5,911 nt of DNA from Planctomicrobium sp. Lineage in GTDB: Bacteria; Planctomycetota; Planctomycetia; Planctomycetales; Planctomycetaceae. The position numbers and the translations under genes were made by a program. The notes under the pieces were generated by a model. It made no database searches and was not told where the DNA came from. It saw only the letters and a list, made by a program, of their open reading frames with translations. Each line of letters starts with the position of its first letter. Position 1 is the first letter of the stretch. Where the stretch lies: positions 1-5,911 of the forward strand of contig JABJMI010000913.1 in NCBI GenBank assembly GCA_018659505.1, read 5' to 3'. Below, one piece after another: positions 1 through 5,911 of this stretch.

Positions 1-113
1 CCTACGAATGCTGATCGAATGGAAAGAATTCATAATCGTAACTTCAGTGTGAAAGCAGGACATCATTCAATATGGATTCTATTGCTACACGGTTTTTTTG
101 TAAAACAACGCTG
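1..113. other. Left-edge segment with no supported gene
   Basis: This is the stretch downstream of the membrane-protein gene. One plus-strand frame is open from the edge to a TGA at about position 50, which could be the last 16 codons of a gene starting outside the window, but there is too little to recognise. An AT-rich element near 90-107 (a T run followed by GTAAAACAAC) can fold only into a weak A/T stem, so I do not call it a terminator. Confidence 0.3.
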
Positions 114-842
114 TCACGCCTCGACAAGTTCCTCCGGGGTATTCTTCGCTTTCTTGTAATGCAAGATACTGCCCACAAGCGAAGCAATTCCCAGAGCAAT
201 ACAGACGGCAGCGATCCCGAGCAGATAATTCCCGATGTCGAATGTCCATAGATAGATGGAGGCAACAGAACCCGCAATGAACAAAACGGCAAACCTTGCA
301 CTAAGTTGCCAGGTAATCTCAGTTGGTCTCGATTTGAATTTGGCAATTCGTTCTAGCGATTCTTCCCAGCCTGTTTGGAGTTCCTCGTTGACCGCAGAAC
401 GAAAATAATCAATGATTTCTTCTCGATCCTGTTTCGAGAAACTTGATGGATGGACACTTAATCTGGAATCTCCCACGAAAACTTTTATCCAGCCTGTGCG
501 TGGAAGCAGCCTCCATTCGATCCTCGTGACCTCGTTAAGATGATACGTCTTCTTAGAGAAAACAGATTGCTGAATCACTGAGTCTGATCGAAGAATCAAT
601 CGTTCATGGAAGTATGCTGCAATGCCATACACTCCAACCGCAACCATCGGAGACCAAAACAATCCAAAAAAAACAGCCACAGGCAAGACTTCTCGAAAAG
701 TCCAATTGAGTTGCACAAGAATAGCGAGCAACAACGGGACACCTGCGATCAAGTAGAAGCAGGACATGATTACCCCCATATAGAAATGTTTCGGGGTTAT
801 CCGGTATTCAGCGAATTCTTGTTGATCGTTTTCGTCTAGCAT
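114..842 (-). CDS. Hypothetical membrane protein: two TM pairs around a PH-like soluble domain
   Basis: I do not recognise a named family with confidence. From the ATG at 842 the protein has 242 residues. Two hydrophobic helices lie at about residues 21-45 and 52-77. A soluble segment follows at about 80-150, beginning ERLILRSDSVIQ and running through short alternating strands (TYHLNEVTRIEWR, WIKVFVGD, RLSVHP) to a helix, QDREEIIDYFRSAV. A charged linker leads to two more helices at about 183-201 and 205-228, and the tail is basic then acidic. The strand-rich block preceded by paired helices resembles bacterial PH (bPH, YdbS/YcxB-like) membrane proteins; this is inferred from pattern, not from alignment. 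It is probably an inner-membrane protein with the soluble domain in the cytoplasm. An in-frame TTG at 851 would add three residues; ATG is preferred. The Shine-Dalgarno is weak (AAGA touching the start). The gene stands alone, divergent from the CFA synthase gene. Its function is unknown. Confidence 0.75.
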   Translation of the reverse strand: MLDENDQQEFAEYRITPKHFYMGVIMSCFYLIAGVPLLLAILVQLNWTFREVLPVAVFFGLFWSPMVAVGVYGIAAYFHERLILRSDSVIQQSVFSKKTYHLNEVTRIEWRLLPRTGWIKVFVGDSRLSVHPSSFSKQDREEIIDYFRSAVNEELQTGWEESLERIAKFKSRPTEITWQLSARFAVLFIAGSVASIYLWTFDIGNYLLGIAAVCIALGIASLVGSILHYKKAKNTPEELVEA

Positions 843-858
843 TCTTGGCAAACGAGCG

Positions 859-946
859 TTGGTAGAGCATGGATGAAATTATTTTGAGAATTCTAGCGAA
901 GAATCAATATTTGGTCATTTGGTAGCTTTAGTGGTCCCTTGGTAGC
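859..946. repeat. Three TTGGTAG copies spaced in multiples of 20 bp
   Basis: TTGGTAG occurs at 859-865, 919-925 and 939-945; the last two extend to TTGGTAGC. The starts are 60 and 20 bp apart, about six and two helical turns, so all copies would face the same side of the DNA. One copy lies between the candidate -10 box and the start of the membrane-protein gene, and two lie just upstream of its -35 box. This layout fits an operator set, but no regulator gene is present in the window and chance is not excluded. Confidence 0.35.
878..907 (-). promoter_or_regulatory. Candidate sigma70-type promoter of the membrane-protein gene
   Basis: Read on the minus strand, TTGATT (902-907) is followed by an 18-bp spacer and then AATAAT (878-883). 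These match the -35 consensus at 4 of 6 bases and the -10 consensus at 5 of 6. The -10 box lies about 35 bp upstream of the ATG at 842, giving a leader of roughly 30 nt. The call rests on consensus matching only. Planctomycete promoters are poorly defined, and AT-rich gaps give chance matches. Confidence 0.4.
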
Positions 947-1155
947 GATAAAGACATTCGTGAGTACAGCGGGAGCAGACTTGAAGTGGTCTGCGAAAGG
1001 ATAAGCTTTGATCTAGAGTATTTCTAATGCATTCCTTGTCCGTGCAGTACGTTTCACAAGTTAAACGCTGACGCTAGGAGACAGAACTGTTAACGCCCAT
1101 TTGGAAATGCTCAAGCATAAAGCCATGAAATATTGCTGTCGCATCGATTCGAGAA

Positions 1156-1179
1156 ACTGTTCTATATTATCAGGACAGT
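1156..1179 (+). promoter_or_regulatory. Imperfect inverted repeat around an AT-rich box, possible CFA synthase promoter region
   Basis: ACTGTTC (1156-1162) and GGACAGT (1173-1179) are inverted copies with one mismatch, and they enclose TATATTAT. TATATT or TATTAT could serve as a -10 box, but I see no good -35 box at 16-18 bp. The distance to the ATG at 1293 is over 110 bp. The spacing between CTGT and ACAG is 14, not the 8 of an E. coli LexA box. The call is weak. Confidence 0.2.
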
Positions 1180-1249
1180 ATTTAGAAACGCTCGACCCAT
1201 TACCTAAATCGGTCGGAAGTCTCATTCAATTCAAGAATCACTCGAGTTA

Positions 1250-1267
1250 ACACGTTACGCGACGTGT
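1250..1267 (+). promoter_or_regulatory. Perfect 6-bp inverted repeat in the CFA synthase leader
   Basis: ACACGT (1250-1255) and ACGTGT (1262-1267) are perfect reverse complements with a 6-bp spacer. In RNA a U-G pair could extend the stem to seven pairs with an ACGC tetraloop. It sits 25 bp upstream of the start codon and 14 bp before the Shine-Dalgarno, so it could be a protein-binding palindrome or a 5' UTR hairpin. No U run follows, so it is not an intrinsic terminator. Confidence 0.3.
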
Positions 1268-1281
1268 CTCATTTCAATAGC

Positions 1282-1285
1282 AGGA
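1282..1285 (+). promoter_or_regulatory. Shine-Dalgarno of the CFA synthase gene
   Basis: AGGA lies 7 bases before the ATG at 1293. An in-frame TAG at 1278-1280 excludes any start further upstream except the CTG directly before the ATG, so this site fixes the start. It is the clearest ribosome binding site in the window. Confidence 0.7.
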
Positions 1286-1292
1286 ACAACTG

Positions 1293-2654
1293 ATGTTTAG
1301 CAGGAAATCTCGATCAGATCGGCAACTGCGGCGAGCCACGGAGCTGTTCGAATTTCTACGTGGTCGCTTGAATTCGCCAATTTCTGTCCGCCTGTGGGAT
1401 GGCAGCGTCATTCCATTGGCAGATACGGTTGCCCCAGGAATTGAATTGACGATTTCGGGGCCGGGAGTCTTTGGCACAATATTGCGTCGTCCCACCGCAG
1501 AGACACTTCTGCGCCTTTACGCATTGGGCAAGATAGATTTCTCGGGTGCGGATCTGATGACGTTTATTAAAACCGCTCGTGTCAAAGCCATTCGCAAGAA
1601 ATCGAAGGGGCTTCCATGGAAACTGGTCGCTCAGTTCGTCTCCACCTTTGTCACCGTCAAAGGAGAGTCTACCGCTGTCGATCACTGTTATGATGGTGAT
1701 GAAATCGGACGGAAGCGTGATCGGCAAGACAGCAAGGATTACATCCAATTTCATTACGACATCAGCAATGATTTCTACAAATTATTTCTAGACAAACAAA
1801 TGGTGTACACGTGCGGATACTTCCGCAGTTGGGACGAATCCATTGATCAGGCACAGATCAATAAGTTGGACATGATTTGCCGAAAACTGCAAATGAAAGA
1901 AGGAGACCGTTTTCTGGATATTGGTTGCGGTTGGGGCGCGTTAATTTGTTATGCCGCGAAACATTACGGAGTCAAAGCCCACGGCGTCACGCTGTCGGAA
2001 GAACAATTGAAAATCGCCCAGCAACGGATTCAGGACGAAGGCCTTGAAGGTCAGGTCACGATCGAGTTGAAGGACTACATTGATCTGGATGGGGAGTTCG
2101 ACAAGATCTCCAGCATCGGCATGGTTGAAGCAATCGGTATCGACCACATGCACGCATACATGCAAAAGGTCAGTTCGCTGCTTTGCGACCGAGGGATGTT
2201 TTTGAATCATGGGATTACTCGCCCCGCCAAAATGTCCGACAAGAAGTTTCGAAAAATGAGACCCGAACGGCGCCTGCTGGCCAAGTACATTTTCCCCGGT
2301 GGTGAACTGGATCATCTCGGACACATGGTCCAGTGCTCGGAAGCATCGAGACTCGACATCCAGGACGTAGAAGGCTGGCGGGATCACTATGCTAGAACCT
2401 GCGAGCTTTGGTGTCAGCGTTTGGAAGAAAATCGCGAAGAAGCGATCCGCCAGATTGGTGCTGAAAAATACCGCATGTGGATTCTGTACCTGGCAGGTTG
2501 CTCGTTTGCATTGGGCGACGGAGGCGCTCGGATTTACCAAACAGTCGCTACCAAGCAAAAGGCAAAAGGGATCACTGGTCAACCATGCACCCGTGAGCAT
2601 CTTTATGATACCCCGTGGCCACCTGCGGAACGCGTCAATCGCAGAGCAGCGTAA
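1293..2654 (+). CDS. cfa: Cyclopropane-fatty-acyl-phospholipid synthase family methyltransferase
   Basis: The product is a 453-residue SAM-dependent enzyme of the CFA synthase/mycolic acid methyltransferase family. These enzymes act at the inner face of the membrane on unsaturated acyl chains of phospholipids, usually adding a methylene bridge. The N-terminal ~130 residues match the family's substrate-binding part (SVRLWDGS, IDFSGADL). HYDISNDFY (154-162) precedes the Rossmann methyltransferase core, whose SAM motif LDIGCGWG is at 208-215, followed by HGVTLSEEQ. Compared from memory with E. coli Cfa, the bicarbonate-site residues appear kept: Cys174 (YTCGYF), Glu279 (GMVEAIG), His306 and Ile308 (NHGI), and Tyr366 (DHYARTCELW). 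Length is somewhat above the E. coli enzyme (about 380 residues), with extra residues mainly N-terminal. The start is fixed by the Shine-Dalgarno and an in-frame stop just upstream. The gene is monocistronic, convergent with the haem-protein gene. The exact product (cyclopropane, methyl-branched or hydroxylated chain) cannot be told from sequence. Confidence 0.93.
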   Translation: MFSRKSRSDRQLRRATELFEFLRGRLNSPISVRLWDGSVIPLADTVAPGIELTISGPGVFGTILRRPTAETLLRLYALGKIDFSGADLMTFIKTARVKAIRKKSKGLPWKLVAQFVSTFVTVKGESTAVDHCYDGDEIGRKRDRQDSKDYIQFHYDISNDFYKLFLDKQMVYTCGYFRSWDESIDQAQINKLDMICRKLQMKEGDRFLDIGCGWGALICYAAKHYGVKAHGVTLSEEQLKIAQQRIQDEGLEGQVTIELKDYIDLDGEFDKISSIGMVEAIGIDHMHAYMQKVSSLLCDRGMFLNHGITRPAKMSDKKFRKMRPERRLLAKYIFPGGELDHLGHMVQCSEASRLDIQDVEGWRDHYARTCELWCQRLEENREEAIRQIGAEKYRMWILYLAGCSFALGDGGARIYQTVATKQKAKGITGQPCTREHLYDTPWPPAERVNRRAA

Positions 2655-2854
2655 GGATGTCGGACTGATCGACTGATGGGAATCCTGAAACAACTTTCCG
2701 GAATCGATGGAGCAAGCTTTCATTATCAGCAGAGCTCTCGCCTATTGGTATGTACGTCCTTGAATCAGGGTCGAGGATTTGGAGTCAGGCTGTATTTTTC
2801 TTGGGATTCTTGTTCCATGAACTTTGAAGACTTGGAGTGTTTCGGAACAGCTCC
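2655..2854. other. Convergent intergenic gap with no clear terminator
   Basis: Two genes converge here. I looked for a GC-rich hairpin followed by a T run on either strand and found none. Visible elements are a tandem GACTGATC/GACTGATG pair just after the cfa stop, the palindrome AGAGCTCT, and a 4-bp stem GTTC-CAT-GAAC. A 60-codon plus-strand frame starting at 2676 has no good ribosome binding site and no recognisable protein. Confidence 0.4.
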
Positions 2855-3442
2855 TTAGTTGCTGTCTGGCAGTGACATTGGCATCAAGATGACTAAGCCA
2901 GCACTGCGTGAATCGTTATTTGATCTTGATGGCACATGGCATTTCAAGCATTGCGATGCGAGATGGATTCGGCCCGCAAATTGGAAGGAATCGGCGTCGA
3001 CTTCTTCAAAATGTTTTTGACCAGTAGCAAGTTTTTTGACAGCTCGAAGTTCGAATTCAGTTTTAGGTTTGTTGTCGACATTCATTGCTCGAGTATCCAC
3101 GGCAATCCAGCGAATCTTCAAGCCATAGCTGCGCTCCAATCCCTCGAAGACATCTTCAAAAGAATGAGAGGGTATGGCAATGCTCTCATCGGCATCAAAA
3201 AAATCTCGATGCACAACGTGCAGCGTGTCATGAATTGTCTCGTGCAGTAAGTAAGCCCGAGAACGCGCTTCCTTCACTGAAGCCGGTGGATGAAAGACCG
3301 GTTTCGAACTGCTCGGAGTTTCAGTAGTCGTCTCTTCTGCGGTAGAGGCTCCGCCAAGTCCAGCTCCGAGGAAAATTCCTAGGCACAGAGCAAAAGTTAG
3401 TATTCGCCGACAATTACGATAATGATTGGTCATTTTGTCCAT
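2855..3442 (-). CDS. Exported single-haem c-type protein, DUF3365 (Tll0287-like)
   Basis: The 195-residue product has a signal peptide: basic YRNCRR, hydrophobic core ILTFALCLGIFLGAGLGG, and a likely cleavage after ASTA at about residue 35. A low-complexity Thr/Ser/Pro linker follows. The mature domain has a His-rich helix (His67, 71, 75, 78), then GLKIRWIAVDTRAMNVDNK, ELRAVKKLATGQ, and the haem-attachment motif CLKCH (Cys165, Cys168, His169). This order fits DUF3365 PAS-like haem domains, in which the CXXCH lies near the C-terminus. It acts outside the cytoplasm, probably in sensing or electron transfer; the actual role is unknown. The family is common in planctomycetes, as I recall. Met4 (ATG at 3433) is an alternative start, with GGATGG just upstream, and leaves the signal peptide intact. 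The gene follows the hydrolase after a 95-bp gap and probably has its own promoter at 3463-3491. Confidence 0.8.
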   Translation of the reverse strand: MDKMTNHYRNCRRILTFALCLGIFLGAGLGGASTAEETTTETPSSSKPVFHPPASVKEARSRAYLLHETIHDTLHVVHRDFFDADESIAIPSHSFEDVFEGLERSYGLKIRWIAVDTRAMNVDNKPKTEFELRAVKKLATGQKHFEEVDADSFQFAGRIHLASQCLKCHVPSRSNNDSRSAGLVILMPMSLPDSN

Positions 3443-3462
3443 CCAGTTTTCATGTGAAGTTT

Positions 3463-3491
3463 AAACTAGACAAGGGTGTCCGAATTGTCAA
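3463..3491 (-). promoter_or_regulatory. Candidate sigma70-type promoter of the haem-protein gene
   Basis: On the minus strand a perfect TTGACA (3486-3491) is followed by a 17-bp spacer and TAGTTT (3463-3468), which keeps the key TA...T positions of a -10 box. The start codon lies about 20 bp downstream of the -10 box, so the leader would be short. GTGAAGTTT on the plus strand occurs immediately downstream (3454-3462) and again upstream (3516-3524) of this promoter. Confidence 0.45.
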
Positions 3492-3537
3492 CGTGTGTTC
3501 CGGGTAGATTGTCAGGTGAAGTTTTTGACTCGGTCTG

Positions 3538-4167
3538 CTAGCGTTTGAATCTTCCATGCTCCAAGCAATGAAGAGAGTGTTCGAACACCGGTTTGCGAAA
3601 AATAATGGCGGAATGAGGACCAGGTTCGACGATGTAGTCCGATTCTGATTCCAGGTGTGTGCATTCCGAACGGATAACATAATCTGGATCGGCTGCGATG
3701 ACTCCAAATTCAACGGGCAGCGACGTCGGCAGGCAGTTGACATAACTCTCTGGATTGTCAGCAAGTTCTTCCAGAGAAGGAACCAGCCACCGAACATACT
3801 TCGCCAAACGACTGGCAACATGTGATCCACGATTCGGGGGAGCCAGCATAACCACGCGTTTGAGTTGTGGTAGTTCAATTTCCTGTAGGAGCTTGCGGCA
3901 GACGATCGCTCCCAGACTGTGCCCGACAATATAGAGCGGGACATTGTCAGGCAGCTGGTCTTGAAAGTATTGACACTTCGGAGCGACCACTTCCACGATT
4001 TGATCAATCGATTTCCCCCAGCTCTGATACCGGCAATTGAGGACTTGAAACCCCGCTCGCCGAAATCTTCGCTGCAATGGCCAAAGAGCATAGCGAGGAT
4101 TCAGCACTCCGTGGAAAAGAATAACGCCACCGCGAAGTGTTTGCTTTTCAGGAATTGAATGGGACAT
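3538..4167 (-). CDS. Small alpha/beta-fold serine hydrolase, lipase-like
   Basis: From the ATG at 4167 the protein has 209 residues, with no signal peptide or membrane helix, so it is probably cytoplasmic. The first strand leads to FHGVLNPRYALWPL, which carries the HG oxyanion-type turn. The nucleophile elbow GHSLG places Ser84. Then VVMLAPPNRGSHVA matches bacterial lipase-like hydrolases. The C-terminal part, ADPDYVIRSECTHLES, then GPHSAII and LEHGRF, supplies a likely acid (Asp160 or Asp162) and His185. The loop before the acid seems shorter than in the relatives I recall. Substrate is unknown; an acyl ester is likely. An overlapping GTG at 4170 would add one Met. The Shine-Dalgarno is weak: AAGGGG lies 23 bp upstream inside the leuS end. 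The gene starts about 19 bp after the leuS stop, so the two are probably co-transcribed, although nothing links their functions. Confidence 0.82.
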   Translation of the reverse strand: MSHSIPEKQTLRGGVILFHGVLNPRYALWPLQRRFRRAGFQVLNCRYQSWGKSIDQIVEVVAPKCQYFQDQLPDNVPLYIVGHSLGAIVCRKLLQEIELPQLKRVVMLAPPNRGSHVASRLAKYVRWLVPSLEELADNPESYVNCLPTSLPVEFGVIAADPDYVIRSECTHLESESDYIVEPGPHSAIIFRKPVFEHSLHCLEHGRFKR

Positions 4168-4186
4168 CACTTTGCAGGCTGCTTTG

Positions 4187-5911
4187 TCACCCCTTCACGA
4201 CAATATTGACCATCCGTTTTGGCACACAAATGACCTTGACGACTGTCTTGCCAGCGAGATGCGTTTGCACGTTTTCATTCGCTTCTGCCAGTTGTTGCAT
4301 GGCTGCCTTGTCGGCGTCGACGGGCATCATGATCTTGCTGCGGATTTTCCCGTTCACCTGTACTGGAATTTCGACTTCGGCTTCGATGATTTTGGATTCA
4401 TCGTACGTCGGCCAAGGGGCGTAGGTGAGTGACTCGTCATGACCAAGTATTTGCCATAACTCCTCAGCGATATGGGGTGCAAACGGTGCGAGCAACAGTA
4501 CGAAGGATTCCATGGCAGACTTCGAGCGGACAGTTTGCCCGGTGAAGTAGTTCGTGAATTCCATCATCTTACTGATTGCGGTATTGAAACTGAGTTTCTC
4601 GATGTCGTCCGTCACACCTTTGATCGTCTTATGCAGAACACGCGCCTGCTCTTCATTCAAGTCAGCGTCTTGAACTTCCGAACGAGGAGTGGTCACTTCA
4701 GCAAGATCGTCAACGATCAATCTCCAGGCACGACCGAGGAAACGATGGACTCCTTCGACCCCTTTCATACTCCATGGTTTCACCTGATCAAGTGGTCCCA
4801 TGAACATTTCGTATAGACGCAATGAGTCCGCACCGAAGTCGCGTACGACAGCATCAGGACTGATGACGTTACCTCGTGATTTGGACATCTTTTCAGCTTT
4901 GGCAATCAACTCAACTCTTGGTGATTCGAGGAAAATTTTCCCTTTATCTTTCAAGATTAAATCATCTCCAATGTCTACGATTTCCCCTTCATCGCTCCCT
5001 TCGACTGCGACTTGTGTTTTCAACACATATGTTGAAGATTTTCCTTCTTCAGATGCTTTTCGTATCACGCCGAAAATTCCGACTGCCTCGAAAGCATCCT
5101 TGTTCGCCTCAAAGTTCTTTTCAGAGCAGTGATATTCATAGTCACCGAGAATCATTCCCTGATTCACTAACTTCTGGAACGGCTCCACTTTGGAGACATG
5201 CCCTAGATCGAAGAGAACTTTGTGCCAGAAGCGGGAGTAGAGCAAGTGCAACACGGCGTGTTCGGCGCCGCCGATGTAGAGGTCGACGGGGAGCCAGTAT
5301 TTTTCTAATTCGGGATCGATTAGCTTGTCGCTGTTCTTGTTGTCTGCGAAGCGCAAGTAGTACCAGCAACTGCCCGCCCATTGTGGCATGTTGTTCGTTT
5401 CTCGCTGTAAACGTGTTCCATCTTCAGCGGTCGTATAGAGCCATTCATCGGGAGCCCAACTCAACGGCGGATCGGGAGTTCCCTTCGGTTTGTAGTCATC
5501 CATGTCGGGCAATGTGACCGGCAATTGATCCTCTTTCACCGTACGGAGGAGACCAGTTCGGTTTCCATCAGCGTCGAGTTCATGCCAGATCGGGAACGGT
5601 TCACCCCAATAGCGTTGACGCGAAAAGAGCCAGTCACGCAATCGATAGTTCGTCGCCACTTTGCCAAGACCGGCAGCGTTCAACTCCGCTGCAATTTTCT
5701 GTTTGAACTCGGCAGTCGGTGTTCCGTTGTACTCACCGGAATTGATGGCAGTCCCGGCTCCTGTGAAGCCGATGTTCTCAACGTCATCGCTGCCGGAATC
5801 GACAACTTCGATGATCGGAATGTTGAATGCTTGCGCGAATTCGAGATCTCGCTCATCATGCCCCGGGACAGCCATGATGGCTCCGGTTCCGTAACTGATG
5901 AGAACATAGTC
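4187..5911 (-). CDS. leuS: Leucyl-tRNA synthetase, C-terminal part (5' end outside window)
   Basis: This class Ia synthetase charges tRNA-Leu with leucine in the cytoplasm. The open frame runs off the right edge, and 574 residues are visible. The upstream codons at 5876-5911 read [12 protein letters not shown] and continue into [10 protein letters not shown], the end of the CP1 editing domain (5846-5890); both aspartates of HDERD are kept, including the one that in E. coli LeuRS (Asp345) anchors the substrate amino group. SRQRYWGEP follows at 5597-5623, then [32 protein letters not shown] and [13 protein letters not shown] (KMSKS at 4877-4891). The anticodon-binding helices come next, then [15 protein letters not shown] (4331-4375) and the C-terminal domain. 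The HIGH motif and most of the editing domain lie outside the window. About 80 residues sit between GMILGDYEY and KMSKS, longer than in E. coli. The gene is probably first of a pair with the hydrolase. The in-frame ATG at 5875 is internal and not a start. Confidence 0.96.
   Translation of the reverse strand, partial: DYVLISYGTGAIMAVPGHDERDLEFAQAFNIPIIEVVDSGSDDVENIGFTGAGTAINSGEYNGTPTAEFKQKIAAELNAAGLGKVATNYRLRDWLFSRQRYWGEPFPIWHELDADGNRTGLLRTVKEDQLPVTLPDMDDYKPKGTPDPPLSWAPDEWLYTTAEDGTRLQRETNNMPQWAGSCWYYLRFADNKNSDKLIDPELEKYWLPVDLYIGGAEHAVLHLLYSRFWHKVLFDLGHVSKVEPFQKLVNQGMILGDYEYHCSEKNFEANKDAFEAVGIFGVIRKASEEGKSSTYVLKTQVAVEGSDEGEIVDIGDDLILKDKGKIFLESPRVELIAKAEKMSKSRGNVISPDAVVRDFGADSLRLYEMFMGPLDQVKPWSMKGVEGVHRFLGRAWRLIVDDLAEVTTPRSEVQDADLNEEQARVLHKTIKGVTDDIEKLSFNTAISKMMEFTNYFTGQTVRSKSAMESFVLLLAPFAPHIAEELWQILGHDESLTYAPWPTYDESKIIEAEVEIPVQVNGKIRSKIMMPVDADKAAMQQLAEANENVQTHLAGKTVVKVICVPKRMVNIVVKG
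4892..5131 (-). other. Extended leucine-specific insert of LeuRS
   Basis: This is the part of leuS between [10 protein letters not shown] and KMSKS, about 80 residues, with a charged strand-rich sequence ([35 protein letters not shown]). E. coli LeuRS has roughly 45-50 residues here, as I recall. By hand count the DNA at 4911-5090 is about 41% GC, against about 62% at 5221-5280. The insert is in frame and probably functional. Confidence 0.55.

Larger units (their letters stand above)
852..1292. other. Divergent intergenic region between membrane protein and CFA synthase
   Basis: This 441-bp stretch separates two divergently transcribed genes. It holds the candidate promoter at 878-907, the TTGGTAG repeats, an imperfect inverted repeat around a TATATTAT box (1156-1179), and a perfect 6-bp inverted repeat (1250-1267). 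Only short open frames exist (18 codons at 869-925, 47 codons at 1107-1250), and neither looks protein-coding. I saw no tRNA, although TTGGTAGAGCA at 859 resembles a tRNA D-loop; the partner stems and T-loop are absent. Confidence 0.5.

Noticed and set aside
88..110. Possible terminator with a T run downstream of the membrane-protein gene
   Set aside because: The stem would be A/T only and short, and the T run is on the wrong strand for a transcript leaving that gene.
851..875. tRNA-like D-loop string TTGGTAGAGCA near 859
   Set aside because: There is no matching D-stem partner, anticodon stem, T-loop or acceptor stem in the surrounding 80 bases.
869..925. 18-codon plus-strand open frame starting ATGGATGAAATT
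   Set aside because: It is too short, has no clear Shine-Dalgarno, and overlaps the candidate promoter of the opposite gene.
1156..1179. LexA (SOS) box upstream of cfa
   Set aside because: CTGT and ACAG are separated by 14 bases rather than 8, and cfa is not a typical SOS gene.
1107..1250. 47-codon plus-strand open frame upstream of cfa
   Set aside because: An open frame of this length is expected by chance about one time in ten per start. It has a poorly spaced GGA, and its composition is not protein-like.
1941..2723. 260-codon minus-strand open frame opposite cfa
   Set aside because: It lies antisense to a well-supported CFA synthase, and its translation has no recognisable domain; it is a shadow of the real gene.
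2676..2858. 60-codon plus-strand open frame after cfa
   Set aside because: It has no ribosome binding site at proper distance, no recognisable protein features, and overlaps the end of the haem-protein gene on the other strand.
3450..4091. 213-codon minus-strand open frame overlapping the hydrolase
   Set aside because: It is a different frame of the same strand as the hydrolase, which has the GHSLG motif and family features; this one has none.

Overview
The window looks like a chromosomal housekeeping segment from a planctomycete-type bacterium. This is an inference. It rests on the single-haem DUF3365-type protein with its His-rich helix, a leucyl-tRNA synthetase with a long, divergent insert before KMSKS, moderate GC content, mostly weak Shine-Dalgarno sequences, and loosely packed genes. 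No 16S rRNA or other decisive taxonomic marker is present. I found no mobile element, CRISPR array, tRNA, rRNA or phage gene.

Layout from left to right: (1) Positions 1-113 hold no supported gene. (2) A minus-strand gene (114-842) encodes a membrane protein with two transmembrane pairs around a soluble, PH-like domain. (3) A 450-bp divergent intergenic region (843-1292) holds a plausible promoter for the membrane protein, three TTGGTAG copies at 60- and 20-bp spacing, and inverted repeats upstream of the next gene. (4) A plus-strand gene (1293-2654) encodes a complete cyclopropane-fatty-acyl-phospholipid synthase family methyltransferase. (5) After a 200-bp convergent gap, three minus-strand genes follow. 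In transcription order they are leuS (enters from the right edge, ends at 4187), a small alpha/beta hydrolase (3538-4167) starting about 19 bp after leuS, and an exported c-type haem protein (2855-3442) that seems to have its own promoter.

Functionally, leuS and the hydrolase are likely co-transcribed by proximity, but nothing in the sequence shows a shared pathway. The CFA synthase modifies membrane lipids, the hydrolase resembles lipase-like serine hydrolases, and the haem protein is periplasmic or membrane-attached. A common envelope or stress theme is possible but speculative. I do not see a convincing undescribed multi-gene system. The best leads are the phased repeats around the membrane-protein promoter, the His-ladder haem protein lacking a distal Cys, and the divergent LeuRS insert.
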